The translations under genes were made by a program, and so were the position numbers. Shown one piece after another: positions 15,723 through 22,544 of a stretch of DNA of 47,000 bases (its first letter is position 1; every line of letters begins with the position of its first letter). The stretch lies in the NCBI GenBank assembly GCA_035476575.1, contig DATILL010000011.1, positions 1-47,000 on the forward strand, in the 5' to 3' direction. Below the pieces are notes generated by a model. It had not been told where the DNA came from and ran no database searches. It saw only the letters and a list, made by a program, of their open reading frames with translations. The DNA is from DATILL01 sp035476575. GTDB lineage: Bacteria > Actinomycetota > Actinomycetes > Mycobacteriales > JACQDL01.

Positions 15723-16670
15723 ATGGCCGTCGTCACCATGCGCAACCTGCTCGACAGCGGGGTCCACTTCGGGCACCAGACCCGCCGGTGGAACCCGAAG
15801 ATGAAGCGCTTCATCTTCACCGAGCGCAACGGCATCTACATCATCGACCTGCAACAAACCCTGACCTACATCGACAAGGCCTACGACTTCGTCAAGGAGA
15901 CCGTCGCGCACGGCGGCACGGTGCTGTTCGTCGGCACCAAGAAGCAGGCCCAGGAGGCGATCGCGGAGCAGGCGCAGCGGGTCGGCATGCCCTTCGTCAA
16001 CGAGCGCTGGCTCGGCGGCATGCTCACCAACTTCGCCACCGTCTTCAAGCGGCTGCAGCGGCTCAAGGAGCTGGAGGCCATGGAGCAGACCGGCTTCGTG
16101 AACACCCGCACCAAGAAGGAGTCGCTGATCCTGCAGCGCGAGAAGGAGAAGCTCGAGCGCACCCTCGGCGGCATCCGCGACATGCAGAAGGTGCCGAGCG
16201 CCGTCTGGGTCGTCGACACCAAGAAGGAGCACATCGCGGTCAACGAGGCCCGCAAGCTCGGCATCCCGGTGGTCGCGATCCTGGACACCAACTGCGACCC
16301 GGACGAGGTCGACTACAAGATCCCCGGCAACGACGACGCCATCCGGAGCTGCGCCCTGTTGACCCGGGTCATCGCCGACGCCGTCGCCGACGGCCTGATC
16401 GCCCGCGCGGCTGCCCGGGCCGGCGTGCCGGACGGCGTCGACAAGCCCGAGCCGACCGGCCAGCTCGGCTCCGACGAGCCGCTGGCTGAGTGGGAGCGCC
16501 AGCTCCTGGTCCGCGACGAGCCCGGCGCGGCGGCGCCAGCCGTCCCGGACGTCCCGGACATCGCCGAGGCCGCGGCGCCGGACGTCCCGGACGCCTCCAC
16601 CGGCGCGGAGGCCGGCACCGGAACCGCTGCCGAGACCGCCGCGCTGGCGCACGCCAGCGCCGAGCAGTAG
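15723..16670 (+). CDS. rpsB: 30S ribosomal protein S2
   Basis: A 315-residue S2 starting at ATG 15723 (MAVVTMRNLLDSGVHFGHQT), with AAGGAG upstream. Hallmarks include TRRWNPKMKRFIFTERNGIY, NERWLGGMLTNF and the nucleotide-fold-like segment VVDTKKEHIAVNEARKLGIP. The normal S2 core ends near residue 245; the remaining ~70 residues are an Ala/Pro/acidic tail, longer than in many bacteria. S2 tethers S1 and the 30S head and body. It is cotranscribed with tsf across a gap with a strong hairpin. Confidence 0.97.
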   Translation: MAVVTMRNLLDSGVHFGHQTRRWNPKMKRFIFTERNGIYIIDLQQTLTYIDKAYDFVKETVAHGGTVLFVGTKKQAQEAIAEQAQRVGMPFVNERWLGGMLTNFATVFKRLQRLKELEAMEQTGFVNTRTKKESLILQREKEKLERTLGGIRDMQKVPSAVWVVDTKKEHIAVNEARKLGIPVVAILDTNCDPDEVDYKIPGNDDAIRSCALLTRVIADAVADGLIARAAARAGVPDGVDKPEPTGQLGSDEPLAEWERQLLVRDEPGAAAPAVPDVPDIAEAAAPDVPDASTGAEAGTGTAAETAALAHASAEQ

Positions 16671-16684
16671 GTCGCTGGACGTCG

Positions 16685-16715
16685 GGCGGTACGCGCGGGT
16701 GCCCGCCGTACCGCC
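16685..16715 (+). terminator. Strong hairpin between rpsB and tsf
   Basis: GGCGGTACG at 16685-16693 pairs perfectly with CGTACCGCC at 16707-16715. An inner GCGGG/CCCGC stem is capped by two bases, giving about 14 pairs. There is no T tract, so it may attenuate, process or stabilise rather than fully terminate. Such a hairpin would let rpsB and tsf levels differ. Confidence 0.6.
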
Positions 16716-16793
16716 ATGGCACCGAGCCACGCCCCACGCCCCACCACCGAACATGACACACCCCCAAGCCAGGAAGACGGACGGAAGACACCG

Positions 16794-17615
16794 ATGGCGA
16801 ACTTCACCGCGGCAGACGTCAAGAAGCTCCGCGACCTCACCGGCGCCGGCATGATGGATGCCAAGCGGGCGCTGGAGGAGACCGACGGCGACTTCGAGAA
16901 GGCGATCGAGGTCCTGCGGATCAAGGGCACCGTCAAGGTCGCCAAGCGCAGCGCCGAGCGCACCGCGTCCAACGGCCTGATCGCCGCCGCCGAGGGCGCG
17001 ATGATCGAGCTCAACTGCGAGACCGACTTCGTCGCCAAGAACGAGCAGTTCCAGCAGCTCGCGGCCGACATCGCGGCTCACCTCGCGGGCAGCAGGACGG
17101 CCGACCTGCAGGCGCTGCTGGCCGAGCCACTCGCCGACGGCCGCACCGTGGCGGAGAACGTCGACGCCGTCGCTGCGGTCATCGGCGAGAAGCTGCAGCT
17201 CTCCAAGGCGATCGTGCTTGACGGCCCGGTCGCGTCGTACATGCACCGGCGCTCCTCCGACCTGCCGCCGCAGGTGGGCGTTCTGGTCGGGTTCAGCGGG
17301 GACAACCTGGAGGCCGCCCGCGCCGCCGCGATGCAGATCGCCGCGATGCGGCCGAGCTACGTCACCCGCGCGGAGGTCCCGGCCGAGGTCGTCGACAACG
17401 AACGGCGGATCGCCGAGGCCACCGCCCGCGAGGAAGGCAAGCCGGAGGCCGCCCTGCCGAAGATCGTCGACGGCCGGATGAACGGCTTCTTCAAGGAGAA
17501 CGTGCTGCTGGAGCAGGCCTCGGTGCAGGACAGCAAGAAGACCGTCAAGCAGCAGCTCGACGCGGCCGGCATCACGGTGCGCAGCTTCGCACGCTTCGAG
17601 GTCGGCCAGGCGTAG
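16794..17615 (+). CDS. tsf: Translation elongation factor Ts
   Basis: A 273-residue EF-Ts, the nucleotide exchange factor for EF-Tu. The N-terminal UBA-like domain starts MANFTAADVKKLRDLTGAGM, and the TDFVAKNEQF motif contacts EF-Tu. Duplicated core subdomains follow. The C-terminal part includes KIVDGRMNGFFKENVLLEQA. ATG 16794 is the family start; a longer in-frame reading from 16716 is not used. It lies 123 nt after rpsB and 51 nt before pyrH. Confidence 0.97.
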   Translation: MANFTAADVKKLRDLTGAGMMDAKRALEETDGDFEKAIEVLRIKGTVKVAKRSAERTASNGLIAAAEGAMIELNCETDFVAKNEQFQQLAADIAAHLAGSRTADLQALLAEPLADGRTVAENVDAVAAVIGEKLQLSKAIVLDGPVASYMHRRSSDLPPQVGVLVGFSGDNLEAARAAAMQIAAMRPSYVTRAEVPAEVVDNERRIAEATAREEGKPEAALPKIVDGRMNGFFKENVLLEQASVQDSKKTVKQQLDAAGITVRSFARFEVGQA

Positions 17616-17666
17616 GGTTTTGGGAGGTCAGACACCGAGCCGGCGTACGACGACGAGGGGCTGCCT

Positions 17667-18440
17667 GTGATGACTACCGAGCCGGCGGCCTCCTCGTCGC
17701 TGACGCCACCCGACTCGCGGCCGCGCTGGGCCCGGGTGCTGTTGAAGGTGTCTGGCGAGGCGCTGTCCGGCGGCACCGGTCTCGGCGTCGACCCGGACGT
17801 GGTGGCCCGCATCGCCGAGCAGATCGCCCAGGTGGTGCACACCGGCGTACAGGTCGCGGTGGTGGTTGGCGGTGGCAACTACTTTCGCGGCGCCGAGCTG
17901 GCCGACGGTGGCATGGACCGCGCCCGGGCCGACTACATGGGGATGCTCGGTACCGTGATGAACTGCCTCGCCCTCCAGGACCTCATGGAGAAGCGTGGGG
18001 TTGAGACCCGGGTACAGACCGCGATCCACATGGGCCAGGTCGCCGAGCCGTACATCCCACGCCGGGCCATCCGGCACCTGGAGAAGGGGCGGGTGGTCAT
18101 CTTCGGCGCCGGGCTGGGCGTGCCGTTCTTCTCCACCGACACCTGCGCCGCGCAGCGGGCCCTGGAGATCGGCTGCGAGGTGGTGCTGATGGGCAAGTCC
18201 GGGGTCGACGGCGTGTACGACGCCGACCCGCGGACCAGCCCGCACGCCACCCGCTTCGACCAGCTCGGCTACCTGGAGGTGCTGCGCCGAGGCCTGAAGG
18301 TCGCCGACGCCACCGCGTTCAGCCTCTGCATGGACAACGACCTGCCCATCGTCGTGTTCGACCTGATGGCCGAGGGCAACATCGGGCGTGCCGTCGCAGG
18401 TGAGAAGATCGGCACCATCGTCAGCAACGACGCCGGCTAG
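17667..18440 (+). CDS. pyrH: UMP kinase
   Basis: A 257-residue hexameric UMP kinase of the amino-acid-kinase fold, making UDP from UMP and ATP for RNA and sugar nucleotide synthesis. Motifs are RVLLKVSGEALSGG, VAVVVGGGNYFRG, RADYMGMLGTVMNCLALQD and GKSGVDGVYDADPR. A Ser/Pro-rich ~20-residue N-terminal extension precedes the core. GTG 17667 and ATG 17670 are both usable; GAGGGG upstream is the likely ribosome binding site. It is part of rpsB-tsf-pyrH-frr-cdsA. Confidence 0.96.
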   Translation: MMTTEPAASSSLTPPDSRPRWARVLLKVSGEALSGGTGLGVDPDVVARIAEQIAQVVHTGVQVAVVVGGGNYFRGAELADGGMDRARADYMGMLGTVMNCLALQDLMEKRGVETRVQTAIHMGQVAEPYIPRRAIRHLEKGRVVIFGAGLGVPFFSTDTCAAQRALEIGCEVVLMGKSGVDGVYDADPRTSPHATRFDQLGYLEVLRRGLKVADATAFSLCMDNDLPIVVFDLMAEGNIGRAVAGEKIGTIVSNDAG

Positions 18441-18468
18441 ACCCGCGCGGACCCACTGGAGGGACACC

Positions 18469-19026
18469 GTGATCGACGAGACGCTCTTCGACGCCGAGGA
18501 GAGGATGGAGAAGGCCGTCGCGGTCGCCAAGGAAGATCTTGCCACGGTGCGCACCGGCCGGGCGTCGCCGCAGATGTTCGCCCGCCTCGTGGTCGACTAC
18601 TACGGCGCACCGACCCCGATCCCGCAGATGGCCTCGATCACCATCCCCGAGCCCCGGATGGCCATCATCAAGCCGTACGACATCAACCAGCTCAAGGCGA
18701 TCGAGAAGGCGATCCGGGACTCCGACCTCGGGGTGAACCCGGGCAACGACGGCATCATCATCCGGATCGTGCTGCCCCAGCTCACCGAGGAGCGGCGCCG
18801 TGAGATGGCCAAGGTCGCCCGGCACAAGGGCGAGGAGGCCAAGGTCGCCGTCCGCAACATCCGCCGGCACGCCAAGGATGCGCTCGACAAGATCGCCAAG
18901 GACGGCGACGCCGGCGAGGACGTCGTACGCCGGGCGGAGAAGGAGCTAGACGACACTACCGGCCGATATGTGCACAGCATCGATGAGCTGGTCAGGCACA
19001 AGGAAGCCGAGCTTCTCGAGGTATGA
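18469..19026 (+). CDS. frr: Ribosome recycling factor
   Basis: A 185-residue RRF that, with EF-G, splits post-termination ribosomes. It starts at GTG 18469 (VIDETLFDAEERMEKAV), preceded by GGAGGG. Hallmarks are LATVRTGRASPQMF, VDYYGAPTPIPQMASI, NPGNDGIIIRIVLPQLTEER and VRNIRRHAKDALD. The length is exactly typical. Its stop overlaps the cdsA start (ATGA). Confidence 0.97.
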   Translation: MIDETLFDAEERMEKAVAVAKEDLATVRTGRASPQMFARLVVDYYGAPTPIPQMASITIPEPRMAIIKPYDINQLKAIEKAIRDSDLGVNPGNDGIIIRIVLPQLTEERRREMAKVARHKGEEAKVAVRNIRRHAKDALDKIAKDGDAGEDVVRRAEKELDDTTGRYVHSIDELVRHKEAELLEV

Positions 19027-19886
19027 CCGGATTATCCGGGGAGGCGGCCTCCGTGGGACGGTCGGCCGCACCGCGGAGCCGGGCTGGGCGCAACCTGCCG
19101 GCCGCGCTCGCCGTAGGTCTCGGGCTGGGCGCCGCGATCCTGGCCACCCTGCTGCTCTACCGACCGGCCTTTGTGGTGCTGGTCATGGTGGCGATCGGGA
19201 TCGGTACCTGGGAGCTGGTCGGCGCCGTCTCCAAGGTCGAGGCCCGCCCACCCCTCGTCCCGCTCCTGGCCGGGCTGGTGTCGATGCAGGTGCTGGCCTG
19301 GCTGCGCGGGCCGCAGTCGCTCGCCATCGGCTTCCTGCTGACCGCGCTGGGGATCCTGGTATGGCGGCTGGCGGACGGCCCGGCCGGGTACCTGCGCGAC
19401 TCCGCCACGGCCGTGCTGGTCGCGCTGTACGTGCCGTTCCTGGCCGGGTTCGCGATCCTGCTGGCTCACCCGGCCGACGGCGTCAAGCGGGAGATCGCCT
19501 TCATCGCCGCCTGCGTCTGCAACGACGTCTTCGGCTACGCCGCCGGGGTGCTCGCCGGCCGGCACCCGCTGGCGCCGACGGTCAGCCCGAAGAAGTCGGT
19601 CGAGGGCTTCGTCGGCTCGCTGGTCGGCTGCACGGCCTTCGGCATGGCGTACTTCGTCTGGGCCTTCGGCAACGTGTGGTGGCACGGCGCGGTGTTCGGC
19701 CTGGTGCTGGCGGTCACGGCGACGCTGGGCGACCTCGGCGAGTCGATGCTCAAGCGTGACCTCGGCATCAAGGACATGGGCAACCTGCTGCCCGGGCACG
19801 GCGGCCTGATGGACCGGCTCGACTCGCTGCTGCCGTCCGCCGCGGTGGCCTACCTGCTGCTCACCGCGTTCGTCCCGGTCCCCTGA
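19023..19886 (+). CDS. cdsA: Phosphatidate cytidylyltransferase
   Basis: A 287-residue integral membrane enzyme making CDP-diacylglycerol from phosphatidate and CTP, the branch point for phospholipids. About eight hydrophobic segments are visible. The signature region GDLGESMLKRDLGIKDMGNL continues into LPGHGGLMDRLDS with the conserved acidic residues. SPKKSVEGFVGS is the second conserved loop. ATG overlaps the frr stop. It closes the rpsB operon before rlmN, which has its own leaderless-type promoter. Confidence 0.94.
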   Translation: MTGLSGEAASVGRSAAPRSRAGRNLPAALAVGLGLGAAILATLLLYRPAFVVLVMVAIGIGTWELVGAVSKVEARPPLVPLLAGLVSMQVLAWLRGPQSLAIGFLLTALGILVWRLADGPAGYLRDSATAVLVALYVPFLAGFAILLAHPADGVKREIAFIAACVCNDVFGYAAGVLAGRHPLAPTVSPKKSVEGFVGSLVGCTAFGMAYFVWAFGNVWWHGAVFGLVLAVTATLGDLGESMLKRDLGIKDMGNLLPGHGGLMDRLDSLLPSAAVAYLLLTAFVPVP

Positions 19887-19934
19887 CCGGCGCCCCCGCC
19901 GGTCGTACGGCGTCTCCTAGACTGTGTCCATCTC

Positions 19935-19940
19935 TAGACT
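19935..19940 (+). promoter_or_regulatory. Leaderless-type -10 for rlmN
   Basis: TAGACT, 10 nt before ATG 19951. An identical TAGACT lies 17 bp earlier at 19918-19923. The duplication may be two start sites or a regulator site. Confidence 0.45.
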
Positions 19941-19950
19941 GGGCCTTGCT

Positions 19951-21063
19951 ATGGCTGCCCTTCCGCTTGTCTTCGCCGCGCCCCGCCGGGCCCGTCCGCC
20001 GCGCCACCTCGCCGACCTCACCCCGGCCGGGCGGCGGGCCGCCGTGCAGGAGCTGGGCGAGCCCGCGTACCGGGCACGGCAGCTCGCGCACCACTACTTC
20101 GGCCGGCTGACCACCGACCCGGCCGAGATGACCGACCTCCCGGCGGCGGCCAGGGAGCGGCTGGCCGGCGCGCTGCTGCCGCCGCTGGCCACCGTCCTCA
20201 CCCAGGTGACCTGCGACGGCGGGGACACCCGCAAGACGCTGTGGCGCGGCCTCGACGGGACCCGGTGGGAGAGCGTGCTGATGCGCTACCCGGGCCGGGT
20301 CACGATATGCGTGTCCAGCCAGGCCGGCTGCGGGATGGCCTGCCCGTTCTGCGCGACCGGCCAGCAGGGGCTGACCCGTAACCTGTCCGCGGCGGAGATC
20401 GTCGAGCAGGTCGTGGCCGGCGCGCGGGCGCTGGCCACGGGGGAGGTCCCGGGCGACCGGGCCAGCCACCGGGCCCGGGTCAGCAACGTCGTGTTCATGG
20501 GCATGGGCGAGCCGCTGGCCAACTACGACCGGGTGCTGGCCGCGGTCCGGCGGCTGGTCGACCCGGTGCCGGACGGGCTGGGCATCGCGCAGCGGCACGT
20601 CACGGTGTCGACCGTGGGCCTGGTGCCGGGCATCCGCCGGCTCACCGCCGAGGGCCTGCAGCTCACCCTCGCGGTCAGCCTGCACGCACCGGACGACGAG
20701 CTGCGCGACACGCTGGTCCCGGTGAACACCCGCTGGCCGGTGGCCGAGGTGCTCGACGCCGCCTGGGAGCACGCCGCGACCACCGGCCGGCGGGTGTCCA
20801 TCGAGTACGCCATGATCCGGGGGGTGAACGACCAGCCATGGCGGGCCGACCTGTTGGGCACGCTGCTGCGGGGCAAACCGGCCCATGTCAACCTGATCCC
20901 GCTCAACCCGACGCCGGGCAGCGCCTGGGACGCCAGCCCCAAGCCGGTGGAGCGGGAGCTCGTCCGCCGGCTGCGCGCGCAGGGGGTGCCGACGACCGTG
21001 CGGGACACGCGGGGCAGGGAGATCGACGGTGCGTGCGGCCAGCTTGCCGCGCTGGCCGACTGA
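19951..21063 (+). CDS. rlmN: 23S rRNA/tRNA adenine-C2 methyltransferase RlmN
   Basis: A 370-residue radical SAM enzyme methylating C2 of A2503 in 23S rRNA and A37 in some tRNAs. The CxxxCxxC cluster is CGMACPFC within SSQAGCGMACPFCATG. GMGEPLANYD and VSLHAPDD are family boxes. The C-terminal Cys of GREIDGACGQL is the methyl-carrying residue. The start at ATG 19951 fits the leaderless -10 at 19935; a GTG at 19924 is an alternative. The 3' end (GCCGACTGACGGGG) is duplicated just past the stop. It is followed by convergent DUF2631. Confidence 0.95.
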   Translation: MAALPLVFAAPRRARPPRHLADLTPAGRRAAVQELGEPAYRARQLAHHYFGRLTTDPAEMTDLPAAARERLAGALLPPLATVLTQVTCDGGDTRKTLWRGLDGTRWESVLMRYPGRVTICVSSQAGCGMACPFCATGQQGLTRNLSAAEIVEQVVAGARALATGEVPGDRASHRARVSNVVFMGMGEPLANYDRVLAAVRRLVDPVPDGLGIAQRHVTVSTVGLVPGIRRLTAEGLQLTLAVSLHAPDDELRDTLVPVNTRWPVAEVLDAAWEHAATTGRRVSIEYAMIRGVNDQPWRADLLGTLLRGKPAHVNLIPLNPTPGSAWDASPKPVERELVRRLRAQGVPTTVRDTRGREIDGACGQLAALAD

Positions 21064-21105
21064 CGGGGGGCCGACTGACGGGGGTCGAACGGGGCCGGGG
21101 GCCAG

Positions 21106-21126
21106 CCTGGCGCTAGCCGCGCCAGG
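21106..21126. terminator. Hairpin between convergent rlmN and DUF2631 genes
   Basis: CCTGGCGC at 21106-21113 pairs with GCGCCAGG at 21119-21126 (8 bp, 5-nt loop). It overlaps the DUF2631 stop. It lacks a T tract but is well placed as a bidirectional terminator. Confidence 0.4.
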
Positions 21127-21454
21127 AGTTCCTTCTCCGGTTGAGATCCCAGAGCAGCCCGACGACGATCGCGGCGGCGAAGCCGAAGCTCCACACCAGC
21201 TCCCACTTCGAGCCGTAGGTGGACCACACCATGGCCACCAGCAGCAGCGCGCTGATGATCCCGGCGACCCGTCCCAGGGTGCCGCTCTCGGCGTGCCAGC
21301 CCCAGTCCTCGGGTCGCTCGTGCCGGTGCTCGGCCACCTCATGCCCGGTGGGTGCATGCGCTGGGTGCCCGGACGCTGGGTGTCCCGATGCTGGGTACCC
21401 GGACGATGCGAGCTGGTGACCGGTGTGCTCGTCGGCGTGCTCCTGGGTGGCCAC
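21113..21454 (-). CDS. DUF2631 membrane protein
   Basis: A 113-residue actinobacterial protein. RPEDWGWHAESGTLGR is the DUF2631 signature, followed by two membrane helices (VAGIISALLLVAMVWSTYGS and FGFAAAIVVGLLWDL) and a basic C-terminus. The soluble N-terminus is His-rich and carries three 15-bp tandem repeats (21360-21404) encoding SGYPA/SGHPA-like pentapeptides. It starts at GTG 21454, with GAGGAGGG upstream. Its function is unknown. The family commonly sits near dxr in Actinobacteria. Confidence 0.85.
   Translation of the reverse strand: MATQEHADEHTGHQLASSGYPASGHPASGHPAHAPTGHEVAEHRHERPEDWGWHAESGTLGRVAGIISALLLVAMVWSTYGSKWELVWSFGFAAAIVVGLLWDLNRRRNSWRG
21360..21404 (-). repeat. Three 15-bp tandem repeats inside DUF2631 gene
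   Basis: Units lie at 21360-21374, 21375-21389 and 21390-21404, each GCTGGGT(G/A)YCCSGAY-like on the plus strand. They encode degenerate pentapeptides in the His-rich N-terminus. Being in frame, they change only length. Confidence 0.75.
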
Positions 21455-21667
21455 GGATCCCTCCTCTGCGCTGCTCGGGCACTGCGTTGCGTGGGCACGC
21501 AGTAGTCTCCCCGGCAGACAAGCATCGCAGGGGCGGCTCGGGCACCGGCAGGCAGGGCGGCGGATCCAGAGGTCCACGACGGCCCCGGGGTCAAGGGGGG
21601 TCCGCCCTGCGGCTGAGAAACATGCACCTCAGGCAGTTCAAACGCTACGGCCGAGGGTGCGTCCGGG

Positions 21668-22420
21668 TCAAGGTTTTGTGAGCCATCCGGCCGTATCTGA
21701 CAAGACCTGTCCGGCGTACAGCCGGGCGATCAGCTCGGTCAGGACAGTTTCGAACAACGGCTCGACGTCCCGCAGCGCAAACCGCAGGTGACCGAGCACC
21801 TCCAGCGCGACCAGACCGTAGATCTGGACCCACATGCCGAGGAAGACCTGCAGCGCGCCCAGCGGCAGCGTCTCGGCGCCGTTCTGCTGGCGGAACAGCG
21901 CGAGCTGCTCGGCCAGCCGCGGGTCGATCTCGTCGTCGGCCGGCACCGGGAACGGCCGGCAGGCCCAGATCTCGGCGAACAGCTCGAGGAACGTCGCCCC
22001 GAACAGGAAGCAGTTGGGCAGGTCGAACTCGGGCATGTCCTCGGCGGCGGGCAGCGGCCGACCGAAGATCACCTCGAACTCGCGCGGGTGCTCCACCGCC
22101 CACCGCCGGAAGGCGCGGACCGTGTCCAGGCCCCGCTGCACGATGTCCGCGTCCCGGTGGGCGTCGCGGGCGTCCCGCAGCGCCTCGACGAGCTCCCCGA
22201 AGAGCTGGTCGGCGACGGCCGTCCGCAGGTCTTCGTGGCAGGCGAAGTAGCGGTACAGCGCGGGCGCGGTCATCCCCATCTCGCGGGCGATGGCGCGCAG
22301 CGAGACGCCCTCGGCGCCTTGCTCGATGAGCAGCCGGCGCGCCGTTCGGGTGATCTCGGCCAGCGTCGCGGCGCGGATCCGGTCGCGTCGGTTCGGCGGC
22401 GCGTGGGCAGGGGCAGCCAC
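21668..22420 (-). CDS. TetR-family transcriptional regulator
   Basis: A 250-residue TetR regulator. Residues about 18-62 form the HTH (LLIEQGAEGVSLRAIAREMG, then MTAPALYRYFACHEDLRTAV). The C-terminal ligand domain resembles the WHG-type branch (RRWAVEHPREFEVIFGRPLP). GTG 22420 is fixed by a perfect GGAGG 6-7 nt upstream; longer in-frame readings run through the MMPL promoter. It is divergent from the MMPL exporter with a 124-bp gap full of inverted repeats, so it probably represses that gene and itself. The ligand is unknown. Confidence 0.9.
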   Translation of the reverse strand: MAAPAHAPPNRRDRIRAATLAEITRTARRLLIEQGAEGVSLRAIAREMGMTAPALYRYFACHEDLRTAVADQLFGELVEALRDARDAHRDADIVQRGLDTVRAFRRWAVEHPREFEVIFGRPLPAAEDMPEFDLPNCFLFGATFLELFAEIWACRPFPVPADDEIDPRLAEQLALFRQQNGAETLPLGALQVFLGMWVQIYGLVALEVLGHLRFALRDVEPLFETVLTELIARLYAGQVLSDTAGWLTKP

Positions 22421-22442
22421 TGAAAACCTCCGGTAAACAGCC

Positions 22443-22502
22443 TTGACAGAAGTGAACGCTGTCTGCAACGTTAATGCAGTTCTTGCGTTTACGGCGTTCA
22501 CT
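22443..22502. promoter_or_regulatory. TetR/MMPL divergent promoter and operator region
   Basis: AGTGAACGC at 22451-22459 and GCGTTCACT at 22494-22502 are perfect 9-bp inverted repeats. Between them is a second dyad, CTGCA-ACGTTAA-TGCAG. TTGACA at 22443-22448 is a candidate -35 for MMPL, directly overlapping the dyads. This is the arrangement expected for a TetR operator. Confidence 0.55.
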
Positions 22503-22544
22503 CCCGCGACACATAGTCGCAGCCAGGGTGTCGGGGGGCAAGAG

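Noticed and set aside
14637..17246. Very long minus-strand open frame across rpsB and tsf
   Set aside because: Only its last part (from 15395) has a signal peptide and M23 motifs; the rest mirrors the plus-strand rpsB and tsf genes, as expected from GC-rich codon bias.
21619..21681. 19-codon plus-strand frame near 21620
   Set aside because: It is short and basic, has no Shine-Dalgarno, and sits between two minus-strand genes; no support beyond being open.
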